Origin: Roseiarcus sp963764955
Lineage (GTDB): Bacteria > Pseudomonadota > Alphaproteobacteria > Rhizobiales > Beijerinckiaceae
Reading direction: 5' to 3'
Assembly (NCBI GenBank): GCA_963764955.1
Contig: CAVXVE010000030.1
Coordinates: forward strand, 36,574-100,573
DNA length: 64,000 nucleotides
Notes under the pieces: generated by a model
What the model saw: the letters and a program-made list of their open reading frames with translations, nothing else
Database searches by the model: none
What the model was told of the DNA's origin: nothing
Made by a program: the position numbers and the translations under genes
Shown here: positions 18,141-26,017 of the stretch, in pieces
How the letters are laid out: the number at the start of each line of letters is the position of its first letter
How positions within the stretch are numbered: position 1 is the stretch's first letter

Positions 18141-19095
18141 TTGAATGCAAGCTGACGCTTGGGCTGTATCGGGGCGCGGCCGGGACCGGGTCGCGCGGGC
18201 GGGGCTTCGGGCAAAATCGACAGGCCGCCGACAGGGTTTCCTGCGGCGCCAGTATGGTCAATCCATTGGCCTCCGCCCCGCCGGGCAGGTTGTGGGCGTC
18301 CACCGGATGGGTGACCGGCTCGAAACAGAAGAAGTCGGCCTTATCGGAGGGCGAATAGAGGATGTAGGTCGAGAGCGGCGGATCGGCTTCAACCTCAAGC
18401 TCGAGGCTCCGGTCAGGCCACAGAACGGTCGCGCGACCGTCCCAGCCGAGGAAGGCGTTGTTGATCCAACCCGACGGGAGCGCGCGCGGGGCGGCGAAGT
18501 CCCACTCGGCGCGGGAGGCGGCCGGCGCTTCGCCGGCGGGCAGATGATCGTGCGTCTCCATGACGATCCGCCCGGCCTTGGCCTTGAGCAGCGTTCCCGC
18601 GCTGCGCACAATCCAGGGGTGAAAGCCGAGGCCGAAAGGCAGCGGCTCGGGTGCGAGATTGCGGACGCAGAGCCGCATGGCGAGGGCGCCCGCGGTCAGC
18701 GAATAGCTCGCGCGAGCTTCGTACCGGAACGAGCCTGGGCCATCGGAGCAGAGCGACAGGTCGGCGCTGTCCGCCGTCGCGCGCCCGACCAGCCATGGGC
18801 TCGAAAAGCCGTTGCCGTGGATCGGGAACGGCTCACCCGGCAGGTTCGGGGCGAGCGGGTGGAACTGGCCGTTGAAACGGAAGCCGCCGCCGGAAATGCG
18901 GTTCGACCAGGGGACCAGCAGGTTCAAGGCGAGATCAAACGGTCCGCCGCGCAACGGGTCGCGGCGGGGGCGGAACAAAGGCACGCGCCCGGACGCGTCG
19001 AAAAGGTCATAGGAGGCGAGACCCGCGCCAAGCTCCGGAAGGATGACAGCTTCGGCGACGCCGTCATTGATTGTGAGCGCGTTGGCGACCGTCAC
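18127..19095 (-). CDS. Aldose 1-epimerase (mutarotase)
   Basis: The 322-residue protein has the galactose-mutarotase fold. FPIHGNGFSSPW (near 92) carries the first catalytic His, LPFGLGFHPWI (near 165) the second, and FCFEPVTHPVDAHN (near 270) the catalytic Glu. The LLVPWSNRI block is typical. It interconverts anomers of an aldose. It faces the sugar operon end to end, which supports a shared pathway feeding the SDR. The last residues (HSNKRQ) are coded by the decamer repeats and are probably not structural. Confidence 0.88.
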   Translation of the reverse strand: MTVANALTINDGVAEAVILPELGAGLASYDLFDASGRVPLFRPRRDPLRGGPFDLALNLLVPWSNRISGGGFRFNGQFHPLAPNLPGEPFPIHGNGFSSPWLVGRATADSADLSLCSDGPGSFRYEARASYSLTAGALAMRLCVRNLAPEPLPFGLGFHPWIVRSAGTLLKAKAGRIVMETHDHLPAGEAPAASRAEWDFAAPRALPSGWINNAFLGWDGRATVLWPDRSLELEVEADPPLSTYILYSPSDKADFFCFEPVTHPVDAHNLPGGAEANGLTILAPQETLSAACRFCPKPRPRDPVPAAPRYSPSVSLHSNKRQ

Positions 19096-19151
19096 GCCGT
19101 CAATCCCCGTCGTTACGGATCGCCCTGCCCGGCGATCGCGTCCGAAGGCGC

Positions 19152-19228
19152 TGGCAACTCCGGCAGGGCTCGAACCTGCGACCTGCCGCTTAGAAGGCGG
19201 CTGCTCTATCCAGCTGAGCTACGGAGCC
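19152..19228 (-). tRNA. tRNA-Arg (anticodon TCT)
   Basis: On the minus strand the cloverleaf begins GGCTCCGTAGCTCAG. The anticodon stem-loop is CCGCC-TTCTAAG-CGG with TCT, and the T-arm is GGTTCGAACC. The acceptor closes as GGCTCCG with CGGAGTT (two G-U pairs at the end), and CCA is encoded. Length is 77 with CCA. Confidence 0.93.
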
Positions 19229-19263
19229 GAACTCAATGGGCGAACCGGGCCTCATCTAGCCCT

Positions 19264-19566
19264 TCAATGCGACCAGGGAACGATCCGGTTCGGCGCAAAA
19301 TTGTCGGAGTAGGACAGGATCTTGCGCGTCTCCGGCTTCGGCTCTTCAACCCGGTAGGCGATCCCGTTGCGCTCTGCGTAGGCGATCGCCTCCTCCTTGG
19401 CGTCGAACCTGAGCTTGATTTGCGATCGCATGTCGGACGAACTCGTCCAGCCCATCAAAGGCTCGATCTCGCGGGGTTTTTCAGGCTCGTATTCGAGCAG
19501 CCAGTCGCCCTTCGACTGCACCGACTGCATGGCGCTGCGGGTGGGCTGGTAGATGCGAGCGGTCAT
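19264..19566 (-). CDS. NDUFS4-like complex I accessory subunit
   Basis: A 100-residue soluble protein starting MTARIYQP, with MQSVQSKGDWLLEYEP, MGWTSSSDMRSQIKLRF and the end NFAPNRIVPWSH. This is the ETC complex I subunit conserved region seen in mitochondrial NDUFS4 and alphaproteobacterial NDH-1. It probably binds the peripheral arm near the NADH module. The other nuo genes are not in the window, which is normal for this gene. The frame extends upstream into tRNA-Pro, so ATG 19566 is the sensible start. Confidence 0.9.
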   Translation of the reverse strand: MTARIYQPTRSAMQSVQSKGDWLLEYEPEKPREIEPLMGWTSSSDMRSQIKLRFDAKEEAIAYAERNGIAYRVEEPKPETRKILSYSDNFAPNRIVPWSH

Positions 19567-19594
19567 GACGGCCCCTAGTCTTTCCCAGTCATAG

Positions 19595-19671
19595 TGGTCG
19601 GGGCAGCAGGATTTGAACCTGCGACCTGAAGTACCCAAAACTTCCGCGCTACCAGGCTGCGCTATACCCCG
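19595..19671 (-). tRNA. tRNA-Pro (anticodon TGG)
   Basis: The minus strand reads CGGGGTATAGCGCAGCC at the 5' end, with anticodon loop TTTTGGG between GGAAG and CTTC, T-arm GGTTCAAATCC and acceptor closure CGGGGTA/TGCCCCG. CCA is encoded. The TGG anticodon reads CCN proline codons. Confidence 0.93.
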
Positions 19672-19746
19672 AAATGCGTTGTGTGGCTATCATGTGAGAC
19701 GGTTGCGGACAAGGGAGCGGGCCGCAGCCGCGCGGCGGATGCGCCC

Positions 19747-21567
19747 TCACTTCTCCGGCGCTGCAACCCGGATATTGAGCTCGCGCAATTGCCTTGGCGT
19801 CGCTGGCGAGGGCGCGCCCATAAGCAGGTCCTCGGCGCGCTGGTTCATCGGGAAGAGCGCCACCTCGCGCAGGTTCTGCTCGCCTGCGAGCAGCATCACG
19901 ATGCGGTCCACGCCTGCCGCCATCCCCCCGTGCGGCGGGGCGCCATAGTGGAAGGCGCGATACATGCCGCCGAACCGCTCGACCACCGTCTCTTCGCCGT
20001 AGCCCGCGATCTCGAAGGCTTTCAGCATGGCCTCGGGACGATGGTTGCGGATGCCGCCCGACGCGAGTTCGTAGCCGTTGCAGGCGACGTCGTACTGGAA
20101 CGCCTTGATCGCGAGCGGATCCGTGCCGCGGAGCGCTTCGAGCCCCCCCTGCGGCATCGAGAAGGGGTTGTGCGAGAACTCGACCTTCTTCTCCTCTTCG
20201 TCCCATTCATACATGGGGAAGTCGACGACCCAGGCGAATTCGAACCGATCCTCGTCGACAAGCTTGAGCTCCTGGCCGACTTTCGTGCGCGCGAGCCCCC
20301 CGAATTTGGCGAATTTGTCCGGATCGCCAGCAACGAAGAAGGCGGCGTCGCCCGCTTTCAGGCCGAGCGCAAGGCGGATCGCCTCGACGCGCTCCGGGCC
20401 GATGTTATTGGCGAGCGGCCCGCGCCCGCCCACGCCGGCGGCCTTCGGGTCGGCGGCAAGCGACGTCTCGTCCTTGGCGCGGTCGAAGAAGAGCATGTAT
20501 CCAAGCCCAGGCTGGCCCTCGCCTTGCGCCCATGCGTTCATCCGATCGGCGAAAGTGCGCTGTCCGCCGCCGGGAGCGGGGATCGCCCAGACTTCGTTTT
20601 TCTCAACCTCGAGCAGCCGCGCGAAGATCTTGAAGCCCGAGCCGCGAAACTGCTCGGAGACGTTCTGCATCACGATCGGATTGCGCAGGTCGGGCTTGTC
20701 GGAGCCGTATTTGCGCATCGCTTCGGCGTAGGGAATGCGCGGCCAGGGCGAGGGCGTGACAGGCTTGCCGCGCGCGAACTCCTCGAACACGCCCCGTATC
20801 ACCGGCTCCATCGCAGCAAAAACATCGTCTTGCTCGACGAAGCTCATTTCGATGTCGAGCTGGTAGAATTCGCCCGGCAGGCGGTCGGCGCGGGGATCCT
20901 CGTCCCGAAAGCAGGGCGCGATCTGGAAATAGCGGTCGAAGCCCGCCATCATCAAAAGCTGCTTGTACTGCTGAGGCGCCTGCGGCAGCGCGTAGAATTT
21001 GCCTGGATGCAAACGCGACGGCACGAGGAAATCGCGCGCGCCTTCAGGGCTCGACGCGGTGAGGATCGGCGTCTGGAACTCGAAGAATCCCTGCCCCTTC
21101 ATCCGTCTGCGAAGCGAGTCAATGACTTGACCGCGCAGCATGATATTCTGGTGAAGCTTCTCGCGCCTGAGATCGAGGAAGCGGTACCTGAGCCGCGTGT
21201 CCTCAGGATAGGGCTGGTCGCCGAACACCGGCAGCGGCAGATCGCCGGCAGGCCCCAGCACTTCGATCTCGCGGAGGTAAACCTCGACAAGGCCGGTCGG
21301 CATTTCGGGGTTTTCGGTGCCTGTGGGACGCTTGCGTACCTTTCCGTCGATGCGGATCACGAACTCGGAGCGCAGCTTCTCCGCCTGGGCAAAGGCGGGC
21401 GAATCCGGATCGACAACGCATTGGGTGAGGCCGTAATGGTCGCGCAGGTCAATGAACAGGAGGCCGCCGTGGTCGCGGATGCGATGACACCAGCCGGAAA
21501 GCCGGACGTCGGCGCCGTCCTCGGCGAGGGTCAAGGCGCCGCAGGTATGTGTGCGGTAGCGATGCAT
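19747..21567 (-). CDS. aspS: Aspartyl-tRNA synthetase, probably non-discriminating
   Basis: A full-length 606-residue bacterial AspRS. An OB-fold anticodon domain is at 1-110 (LSGWCHRIRDHGG). The class II core has motif 2 FRDEDPRADRLPGEFYQLD near 223, a GAD insertion domain in the middle, and motif 3 GGMAAGVDRIVML near 555. The residues at about 33 (His) and 83 (Gly) match the pattern reported for non-discriminating enzymes, which also charge tRNA-Asn and need GatCAB. gat genes are not in the window. An antisense frame of 678 codons covers the gene and is a shadow. Confidence 0.95.
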   Translation of the reverse strand: MHRYRTHTCGALTLAEDGADVRLSGWCHRIRDHGGLLFIDLRDHYGLTQCVVDPDSPAFAQAEKLRSEFVIRIDGKVRKRPTGTENPEMPTGLVEVYLREIEVLGPAGDLPLPVFGDQPYPEDTRLRYRFLDLRREKLHQNIMLRGQVIDSLRRRMKGQGFFEFQTPILTASSPEGARDFLVPSRLHPGKFYALPQAPQQYKQLLMMAGFDRYFQIAPCFRDEDPRADRLPGEFYQLDIEMSFVEQDDVFAAMEPVIRGVFEEFARGKPVTPSPWPRIPYAEAMRKYGSDKPDLRNPIVMQNVSEQFRGSGFKIFARLLEVEKNEVWAIPAPGGGQRTFADRMNAWAQGEGQPGLGYMLFFDRAKDETSLAADPKAAGVGGRGPLANNIGPERVEAIRLALGLKAGDAAFFVAGDPDKFAKFGGLARTKVGQELKLVDEDRFEFAWVVDFPMYEWDEEEKKVEFSHNPFSMPQGGLEALRGTDPLAIKAFQYDVACNGYELASGGIRNHRPEAMLKAFEIAGYGEETVVERFGGMYRAFHYGAPPHGGMAAGVDRIVMLLAGEQNLREVALFPMNQRAEDLLMGAPSPATPRQLRELNIRVAAPEK

Positions 21568-21816
21568 GATTGTCTGTCTTTTTCGCTTAGGGCGGCGTTG
21601 CGCCGCTGCCTAGCCGAAATCGGACGGGCGGGAAAGCGCGAAGTCGGCGGGGCCAGCGGCGTGCAAGGCCTGCGCGTCGAAGGCTCGCGGTGGCTGACGC
21701 CATGGCCGAGGCCATAGCCCGATGGGTATTTTTACCCAGATAGATAGATTTACAGTGACGAACGAAAAAAACGAGTATAATCATGTTAGACCACTCAAAT
21801 ATGGGGAACGGCCACC

Positions 21817-22646
21817 ATGGCAGCAACCAAGCCGGAAATTTCGGACCCCGGGGTGCAGCGCACCCGCCGCAACATCATGAAAATGGGCGCGATTGCGGTT
21901 CCCGCGACATTAGCTTCGGTCCATTCGGCCAGCGCGGGCGGGATTACGATATGCCTCCCTGTTCTGGGGTGCCACGCGATGGCGGCGGCGGCTCCGGCGG
22001 CGGCAAGGGCGGCGGGGTTAGCAGCAATTGCTTCCTGAGGGGGACGAAGATTCGGACCGCCGAGGGCGAGCGCGAGATCGAGAACCTCGCGATCGGCGAC
22101 TTGCTGCCAACGATGTTTGGCGGATTGCGTCCCGTTCAGTGGATCGGACGCTATACAGTCAGGAAGAGCGACCCGTCCAAACCCTGGGTGGAGGACGCCC
22201 TGCCGGTTCGTATCACCCGCTCTGCTCTTGCTCCCAATGTCCCGCATGCCGATCTCTGCGTGACGGCGCTCCACGGCGTGCTGATCGACGGCGTGCTGGT
22301 TCCAGCGGAGGCGCTCATCAATGGCGCGACCATCGCCCGTTACGAGCCCGAGGGCGACGAGATGGAGTTCTTCCACATCAAGCTCGAGAGCCACGACGTG
22401 ATTTACGCCGAAGGCGTTCCGGCCGAGACGCTGCTCCATGTCGATGAGTCCTTCGTCAATTTCGCCGAGTATCTCCGTCAATACGGAGCGCCGGCGGACG
22501 AGGCACGATGCGCTCCCTATGTCCATGTTCAGGGCGGACGCGCCGAGTTGATGTCGAGATTCCGGAGCGCGCTCTCGCCCTGGATCGATTTCAGGAATAA
22601 GGCCGACGTGGTGCGCGACCGGCTCGAGGAAGGCGCGATCGTCTAG
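21817..22646 (+). pseudogene. Tat-exported Hint-domain protein, frameshifted
   Basis: One frame from ATG 21817 gives a twin-arginine-like signal (RTRRNIMKMGAIAVPATLASVHSASAGG) and stops at 22038. Another frame carries the rest: a Gly-rich linker and a Hint domain (CFLRGTKIRTAEGEREIENLAIGDLLPTM, with the later TALHGVLIDGVLVPAEAL) to 22646. Hint proteins in this group normally join signal, Gly linker and Hint in one frame, so a one-base loss (or two-base gain) near 21950-21970 splits this gene. Hint domains process or anchor secreted proteins. It may be a real lesion or a sequencing error in the GGC-repeat linker. Confidence 0.75.
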
Positions 22647-22672
22647 CCGCAAGGCCGGCTCACATCTGCAAG

Positions 22673-22697
22673 GCCGCCTTCGGGCGGCTCTTTTTTT
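22673..22697 (+). terminator. Factor-independent terminator after the Hint gene
   Basis: GCCGCC, a TTCG tetraloop and GGCGGC form a tight hairpin at 22673-22688, followed at once by a T-rich tract. It lies about 30 bases after the Hint stop. Confidence 0.85.
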
Positions 22698-22835
22698 GCC
22701 AATTGGGCCCGACTGGCAGGATGATCATCGGCCTACCTGCTTGACGAGGCGCGTATCCATTTACTGTCCTGGCCGTCGCGACTAGGATTGCGCCGCGCGA
22801 GCCGCCGCCCTTCCCTGCGGGAGCGAGAACATCCC

Positions 22836-23693
22836 ATGACCGCTTCGTCCCCTGTCGCCGCGACCTCCGAGCTCTTCAGACGCGACGACGACCATGGCGT
22901 CGTCACCCTGACGTTGAACACCCCGCATAACCTCAATGCGTTGAGCCTCGCCATGATCGAGGCTCTGGTCGCCGAGCTGGACGCCATCGCCAACGACGAC
23001 ACGGTGCGAGTCGTCGTGCTCGCTGGCGCGGGACCGGCGCTCAGCGCCGGTCATGATCTCAGAGAAATGCAGGCGCACCGCAATGACTGCGACAGGGGCC
23101 GCAGTTACTACGTGGAACTGTTCGCGCGCTGCTCGACGCTCATGCAGGCCATCGTCGCGCTGCCCAAGCCGGTGATCGCCGCGATCGAGGGGGTCGCGAC
23201 CGCGGCGGGCTGTCAGCTTGTCGCGGCCTGCGACCTTGCGATCGCTGGGGAGAAGGCGCGCTTCGGCCTCTCGGGAGTGAATTTCGGCCTGTTCTGCTCG
23301 ACCCCGCTGGTCGCGGTCGGCCGCGTCATATCCCGCAAGCGGGCGATGGAGATGGCGATGACCGGCAGGCTCTACAGCGCCGCGGAAGCCGAGCGCTTCG
23401 GCCTCGTCAACCGCGTGGTCCCCGAGGGCCGCGCGCTCGAAGAGGCGCAGGCGCTGGCCAAGGACATCGCCCGCCAGTCGCCCACGACGCTGGCGATCGG
23501 CAAGCGCGCCTTCTACGCCCAGATCGAGCGTCCGCTCGAAGAGGCCTATGCGGTCGCCTCGCTGGCGATGATCGACAACCTCGCTGAGCCGGACTCGGTC
23601 GAGGGGATGGGCGCTTTCATCGAGAAGCGCCGGCCGGAATGGGGCGCCGGCGAGCCCGGTTCTTCAGACGGGCTCAGGCGCCGCGGCCCCTGA
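22836..23693 (+). CDS. Enoyl-CoA hydratase-like protein (ECHDC3 type)
   Basis: A 285-residue crotonase-fold protein starting at ATG 22836. The oxyanion-hole stretches are GPALSAGHDLREM and EGVATAAGCQLVAACDLAIA. FGLSGVNFGLFCSTP follows, as in human ECHDC3 and its bacterial relatives. In canonical enoyl-CoA hydratase these two positions hold the catalytic Glu residues; here they are Gln and a Gly/Val region, so hydratase activity is doubtful. The substrate is presumably an acyl-CoA. It is a single gene, between a terminator and RidA. Confidence 0.85.
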   Translation: MTASSPVAATSELFRRDDDHGVVTLTLNTPHNLNALSLAMIEALVAELDAIANDDTVRVVVLAGAGPALSAGHDLREMQAHRNDCDRGRSYYVELFARCSTLMQAIVALPKPVIAAIEGVATAAGCQLVAACDLAIAGEKARFGLSGVNFGLFCSTPLVAVGRVISRKRAMEMAMTGRLYSAAEAERFGLVNRVVPEGRALEEAQALAKDIARQSPTTLAIGKRAFYAQIERPLEEAYAVASLAMIDNLAEPDSVEGMGAFIEKRRPEWGAGEPGSSDGLRRRGP

Positions 23694-24006
23694 CCGGACC
23701 CAGCGCTTGGCGCCGCGACGACGCGCGTCGTGCGAGCCTAACGGCAGTTTTACCGGCGCGCCCTCATGTTTTCAGTGGGTTAGGACCCCGTTTAGTTCCG
23801 CGCTCAAAATTGAGCGCATTGACGCGGGGCGTAGAGCAATTAGCATACATATTATGTGAAATAGCCTAAGCCGCGAAACCGCGATTAATCACCCTCGACA
23901 CCCTCGCCGGGCCGGCCGCCATCCACAGTTGCCACACGTCACACGGAACGAAAGAATTCAGCCGCTTTGATCGGCGGCCGAGATGCGCAACGGTCTGGAG
24001 ATCCTC
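23694..24006. other. Intergenic region with an AT-rich promoter-like patch
   Basis: About 310 bases without coding character. The middle part is AT-rich around 23800-23870 and contains the promoter-like element listed separately. An antisense frame over RidA reaches in from the right and is a shadow. Confidence 0.5.
23819..23848 (+). promoter_or_regulatory. Candidate sigma-70 promoter
   Basis: TTGACG at 23819-23824 and GCATAC at 23843-23848 are separated by 18 bases in an AT-rich patch. The element CGCATTGACGCGG is shared with the promoter-like site before the DEAD-box helicase. It could drive ridA, whose start is about 160 bases away. Confidence 0.4.
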
Positions 24007-24399
24007 ATGCCTCGAACGCTTGTCTCCTCGGGCTCGCCGCTTGAGCCTGCGATCGGATTCTCGCGCGCGGTCCGTTGCGGTCCCTGTCTCGCCGTGGCCG
24101 GAACCGCCCCGATCGGTCCTGACGGCCGAGCCGTTCATCCCGGCGACGTCTACGCGCAGACAAAGGCATGCCTCACGATCGCCCGCCGGGCGATCGAGGA
24201 TGCGGGCGGGCGGCTCGAAGATACGGTTCGAACGCGGGTGATGCTGATCGACATCGACCGCTGGCGGGAAGCGGCGCGCGCGCATGGCGAGTTTTTTGGC
24301 GACATTCGCCCCGCCTGCACCTTCGTCGGCGTTGCGCAATTCATCGACCCGGAATGGCTGGTCGAAGTCGAGATCGACTGCTTTCGAGCCGACGAATAA
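24007..24399 (+). CDS. RidA-family protein
   Basis: The 130-residue RidA (YjgF/YER057c/UK114) protein has the AIGFSRAVRCGPCLAVAGTAPIG opening. VYAQTKACLTIARRAIEDAGG and the C-terminal CTFVGVAQFIDPEWLVEVEIDCF follow. RidA enzymes hydrolyse reactive enamine/imine intermediates made by PLP enzymes. The usual Arg in the IxxVRxxxP region appears here in DIRPACTFV, which fits an active member. GGAG at about ten bases supports ATG 24007. Confidence 0.88.
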   Translation: MPRTLVSSGSPLEPAIGFSRAVRCGPCLAVAGTAPIGPDGRAVHPGDVYAQTKACLTIARRAIEDAGGRLEDTVRTRVMLIDIDRWREAARAHGEFFGDIRPACTFVGVAQFIDPEWLVEVEIDCFRADE

Positions 24400-24543
24400 G
24401 CCCTCTCCCCCGGCCCTGCCCGTCAGGCTCGCCGGCCGAGGTCGGACAGCCTCGCCGGGCGAGCGTCCGCCGCCCGCACTTGCCTGATTTCACCCGGAAG
24501 GACAGAATTCGTCTGCATTGTGTCCAGGAGAGTGAGTCGGAAG

Positions 24544-24747
24544 ATGAAGAAACCGGGATTGGACGGCCGCCATCGCGACAAGGACGGCGAAATTCAGCGA
24601 AAGCGCGGCGACACGCTCAACAAGAATCTGTCGAAGCCAATTCCCCAGTTTTCGCCCAGGACGACCCTCGCCGCGATGAGAAAGAAGACGGGCAAGATCA
24701 GCGAAGAGGCGGTGAGACGCGCCGCGGCGAAACTGGCGAAGAAATAG
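24544..24747 (+). CDS. Small basic conserved protein (GLDxRHRDKDGEI type)
   Basis: A 67-residue, strongly basic protein starting MKKPGLDGRHRDKDGEIQRKRGDT. The same opening occurs in small hypothetical proteins of Rhizobiales. The C-terminal half (FSPRTTLAAMRKKTGKISEEAVRRAA) could be helical. No function is known. An earlier in-frame ATG at 24520 has no better ribosome site. Confidence 0.55.
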   Translation: MKKPGLDGRHRDKDGEIQRKRGDTLNKNLSKPIPQFSPRTTLAAMRKKTGKISEEAVRRAAAKLAKK

Positions 24748-24865
24748 TCCCGCTCGCGCAAAACCCGCCGCCGGCGGGCCTCGCCCGGCGCGTCCGGCCA
24801 CCCGGCCGCCGGACAGGCCGTCCGCCCGGTTGAGGGACGGCGAGGAATTGAGCCATTATGGCCTG

Positions 24866-25501
24866 ATGGATCAAAAGGCCGCCCGCCACGCTCGACTGCT
24901 TCAGTTCATCGATATTGCGGGGACTTTCGTTCTCGCGATTCAGGGCGCCTCGATCGCCGCCGTGAAGGGGCTCGACGCGCTTGGCGTCGTCGTCGTGTCG
25001 CTCGCCACGGCGACGGGCGGTGGCGTCATGCGCGATCTTCTCATCGGCGAAACCCCTCCCGAGGCGCTGCGGGGCTGGCCAATCGTGACATCGGCGCTTA
25101 TGGGCGCCTTCGTGACGTTCTTCGCCTTCCACATGGTCGAGGAAATTCCGGAAGCCGCGCTCACAGTGGTCGACGCGCTCGGGCTGGCGCTGCTCGCCGT
25201 GTCGGGAACCGAAAAGGCGCTCGAGTTCCGGCTGACGCCGATCGCCGCGGTGATGATGGGCGGCATCAGCGGCGCCGGCGGCTATACGATACGGGATATC
25301 CTGCTCGCCCAGGTTCCCGCCATCCTGCGGGTCGACTTTCTCGCCACCGCCGCGATTATCGGCGCGATCGTCCTGGTCGTCGCGCGGAGCGTCAAGGCGC
25401 CCGCCAACGTCGCCGCCTTTCTGGGCGGCGCGACATGCTTCGGCCTGCGAATCCTCGCGGTGTGGCAGCATTGGCATCTGCCGACGGCCAACCTGTACTG
25501 A
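24866..25501 (+). CDS. TRIC/UPF0126-family membrane protein
   Basis: A 211-residue membrane protein with seven hydrophobic segments and two family repeats: GTFVLAIQGASIA...ATGGGVMRDLLIGETPP and GLALLAVSGTEKAL...SGAGGYTIRDILLAQVP. The repeated GG(V/Y)xRD motif is the hallmark of YicG/TRIC-type trimeric cation channels. I took ATG 24866 (MDQKAARHARLL); the frame is open to 24830, so the start is uncertain. Confidence 0.88.
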   Translation: MDQKAARHARLLQFIDIAGTFVLAIQGASIAAVKGLDALGVVVVSLATATGGGVMRDLLIGETPPEALRGWPIVTSALMGAFVTFFAFHMVEEIPEAALTVVDALGLALLAVSGTEKALEFRLTPIAAVMMGGISGAGGYTIRDILLAQVPAILRVDFLATAAIIGAIVLVVARSVKAPANVAAFLGGATCFGLRILAVWQHWHLPTANLY

Positions 25502-25537
25502 GGGCTTCGGCGCTGATGCGCCGCCTCGACACCCACG

Positions 25538-25575
25538 GAAAAAAAAGCCCCGCGCCGGGAGGACCGCGCGGGGCT
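25538..25575 (-). terminator. Factor-independent terminator (minus strand)
   Basis: AGCCCCGCGC at 25546-25555 pairs with GCGCGGGGCT at 25566-25575 across a ten-base loop. Eight T residues follow on the minus strand (25539-25546). It ends transcription of the 70-residue protein gene to its right and separates it from the convergent TRIC gene. Confidence 0.85.
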
Positions 25576-25688
25576 CCAGCGCGCTCGGGCTGGGGGGCAA
25601 GAATTAAGCGCGCCGGACGACCTCAACACGCCAGGCGAAGCATTGTTCCGAGAGCGTAGAAAGTCCGGCCGGCGTCAGGCTTCGCCGG

Positions 25689-25901
25689 TCAGTCCTCGAA
25701 TACGCCCTCGAGTTCAGGCTCGGCCTCGATGATGGCCCGCGCCCGCTCCTGCAGATTGGCTTGAACCTGCTCGAGCGATGCGTTCGTGGGCTGTTTCAGC
25801 GCGACGCCGTTCACGACCGTCTCCAGCTCCGGATGGCTCTCCACCAGCTGGTCAATCTTTGCTTTGAGGCGCGCGTTTTTCTGTTCCAGTTCCTCGCTCA
25901 T
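25689..25901 (-). CDS. Small acidic coiled-coil protein
   Basis: This 70-residue protein is predicted almost entirely helical, with heptad-like spacing (LEQKNARLKAKIDQLVESH) and an acidic end (EAEPELEGVFED). AGGGGAAA precedes ATG 25901. A strong terminator follows, so it is probably a monocistronic gene. No family recognised. Confidence 0.6.
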   Translation of the reverse strand: MSEELEQKNARLKAKIDQLVESHPELETVVNGVALKQPTNASLEQVQANLQERARAIIEAEPELEGVFED

Positions 25902-26017
25902 GGCCGTTTCCCCTTTGCGCCGTCCGGCGCGACAGGGCTAAACGCTCGTGGGGCCGATTTTGAGCCGTCAAACCGGCCGGCCGCGAAAGGCCGGCCGCGA
26001 TTTGCGTCTTCCGTCGC

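Noticed and set aside
19681..21717. 678-codon open frame on the plus strand
   Set aside because: Antisense to aspS over its full length; composition shadow.
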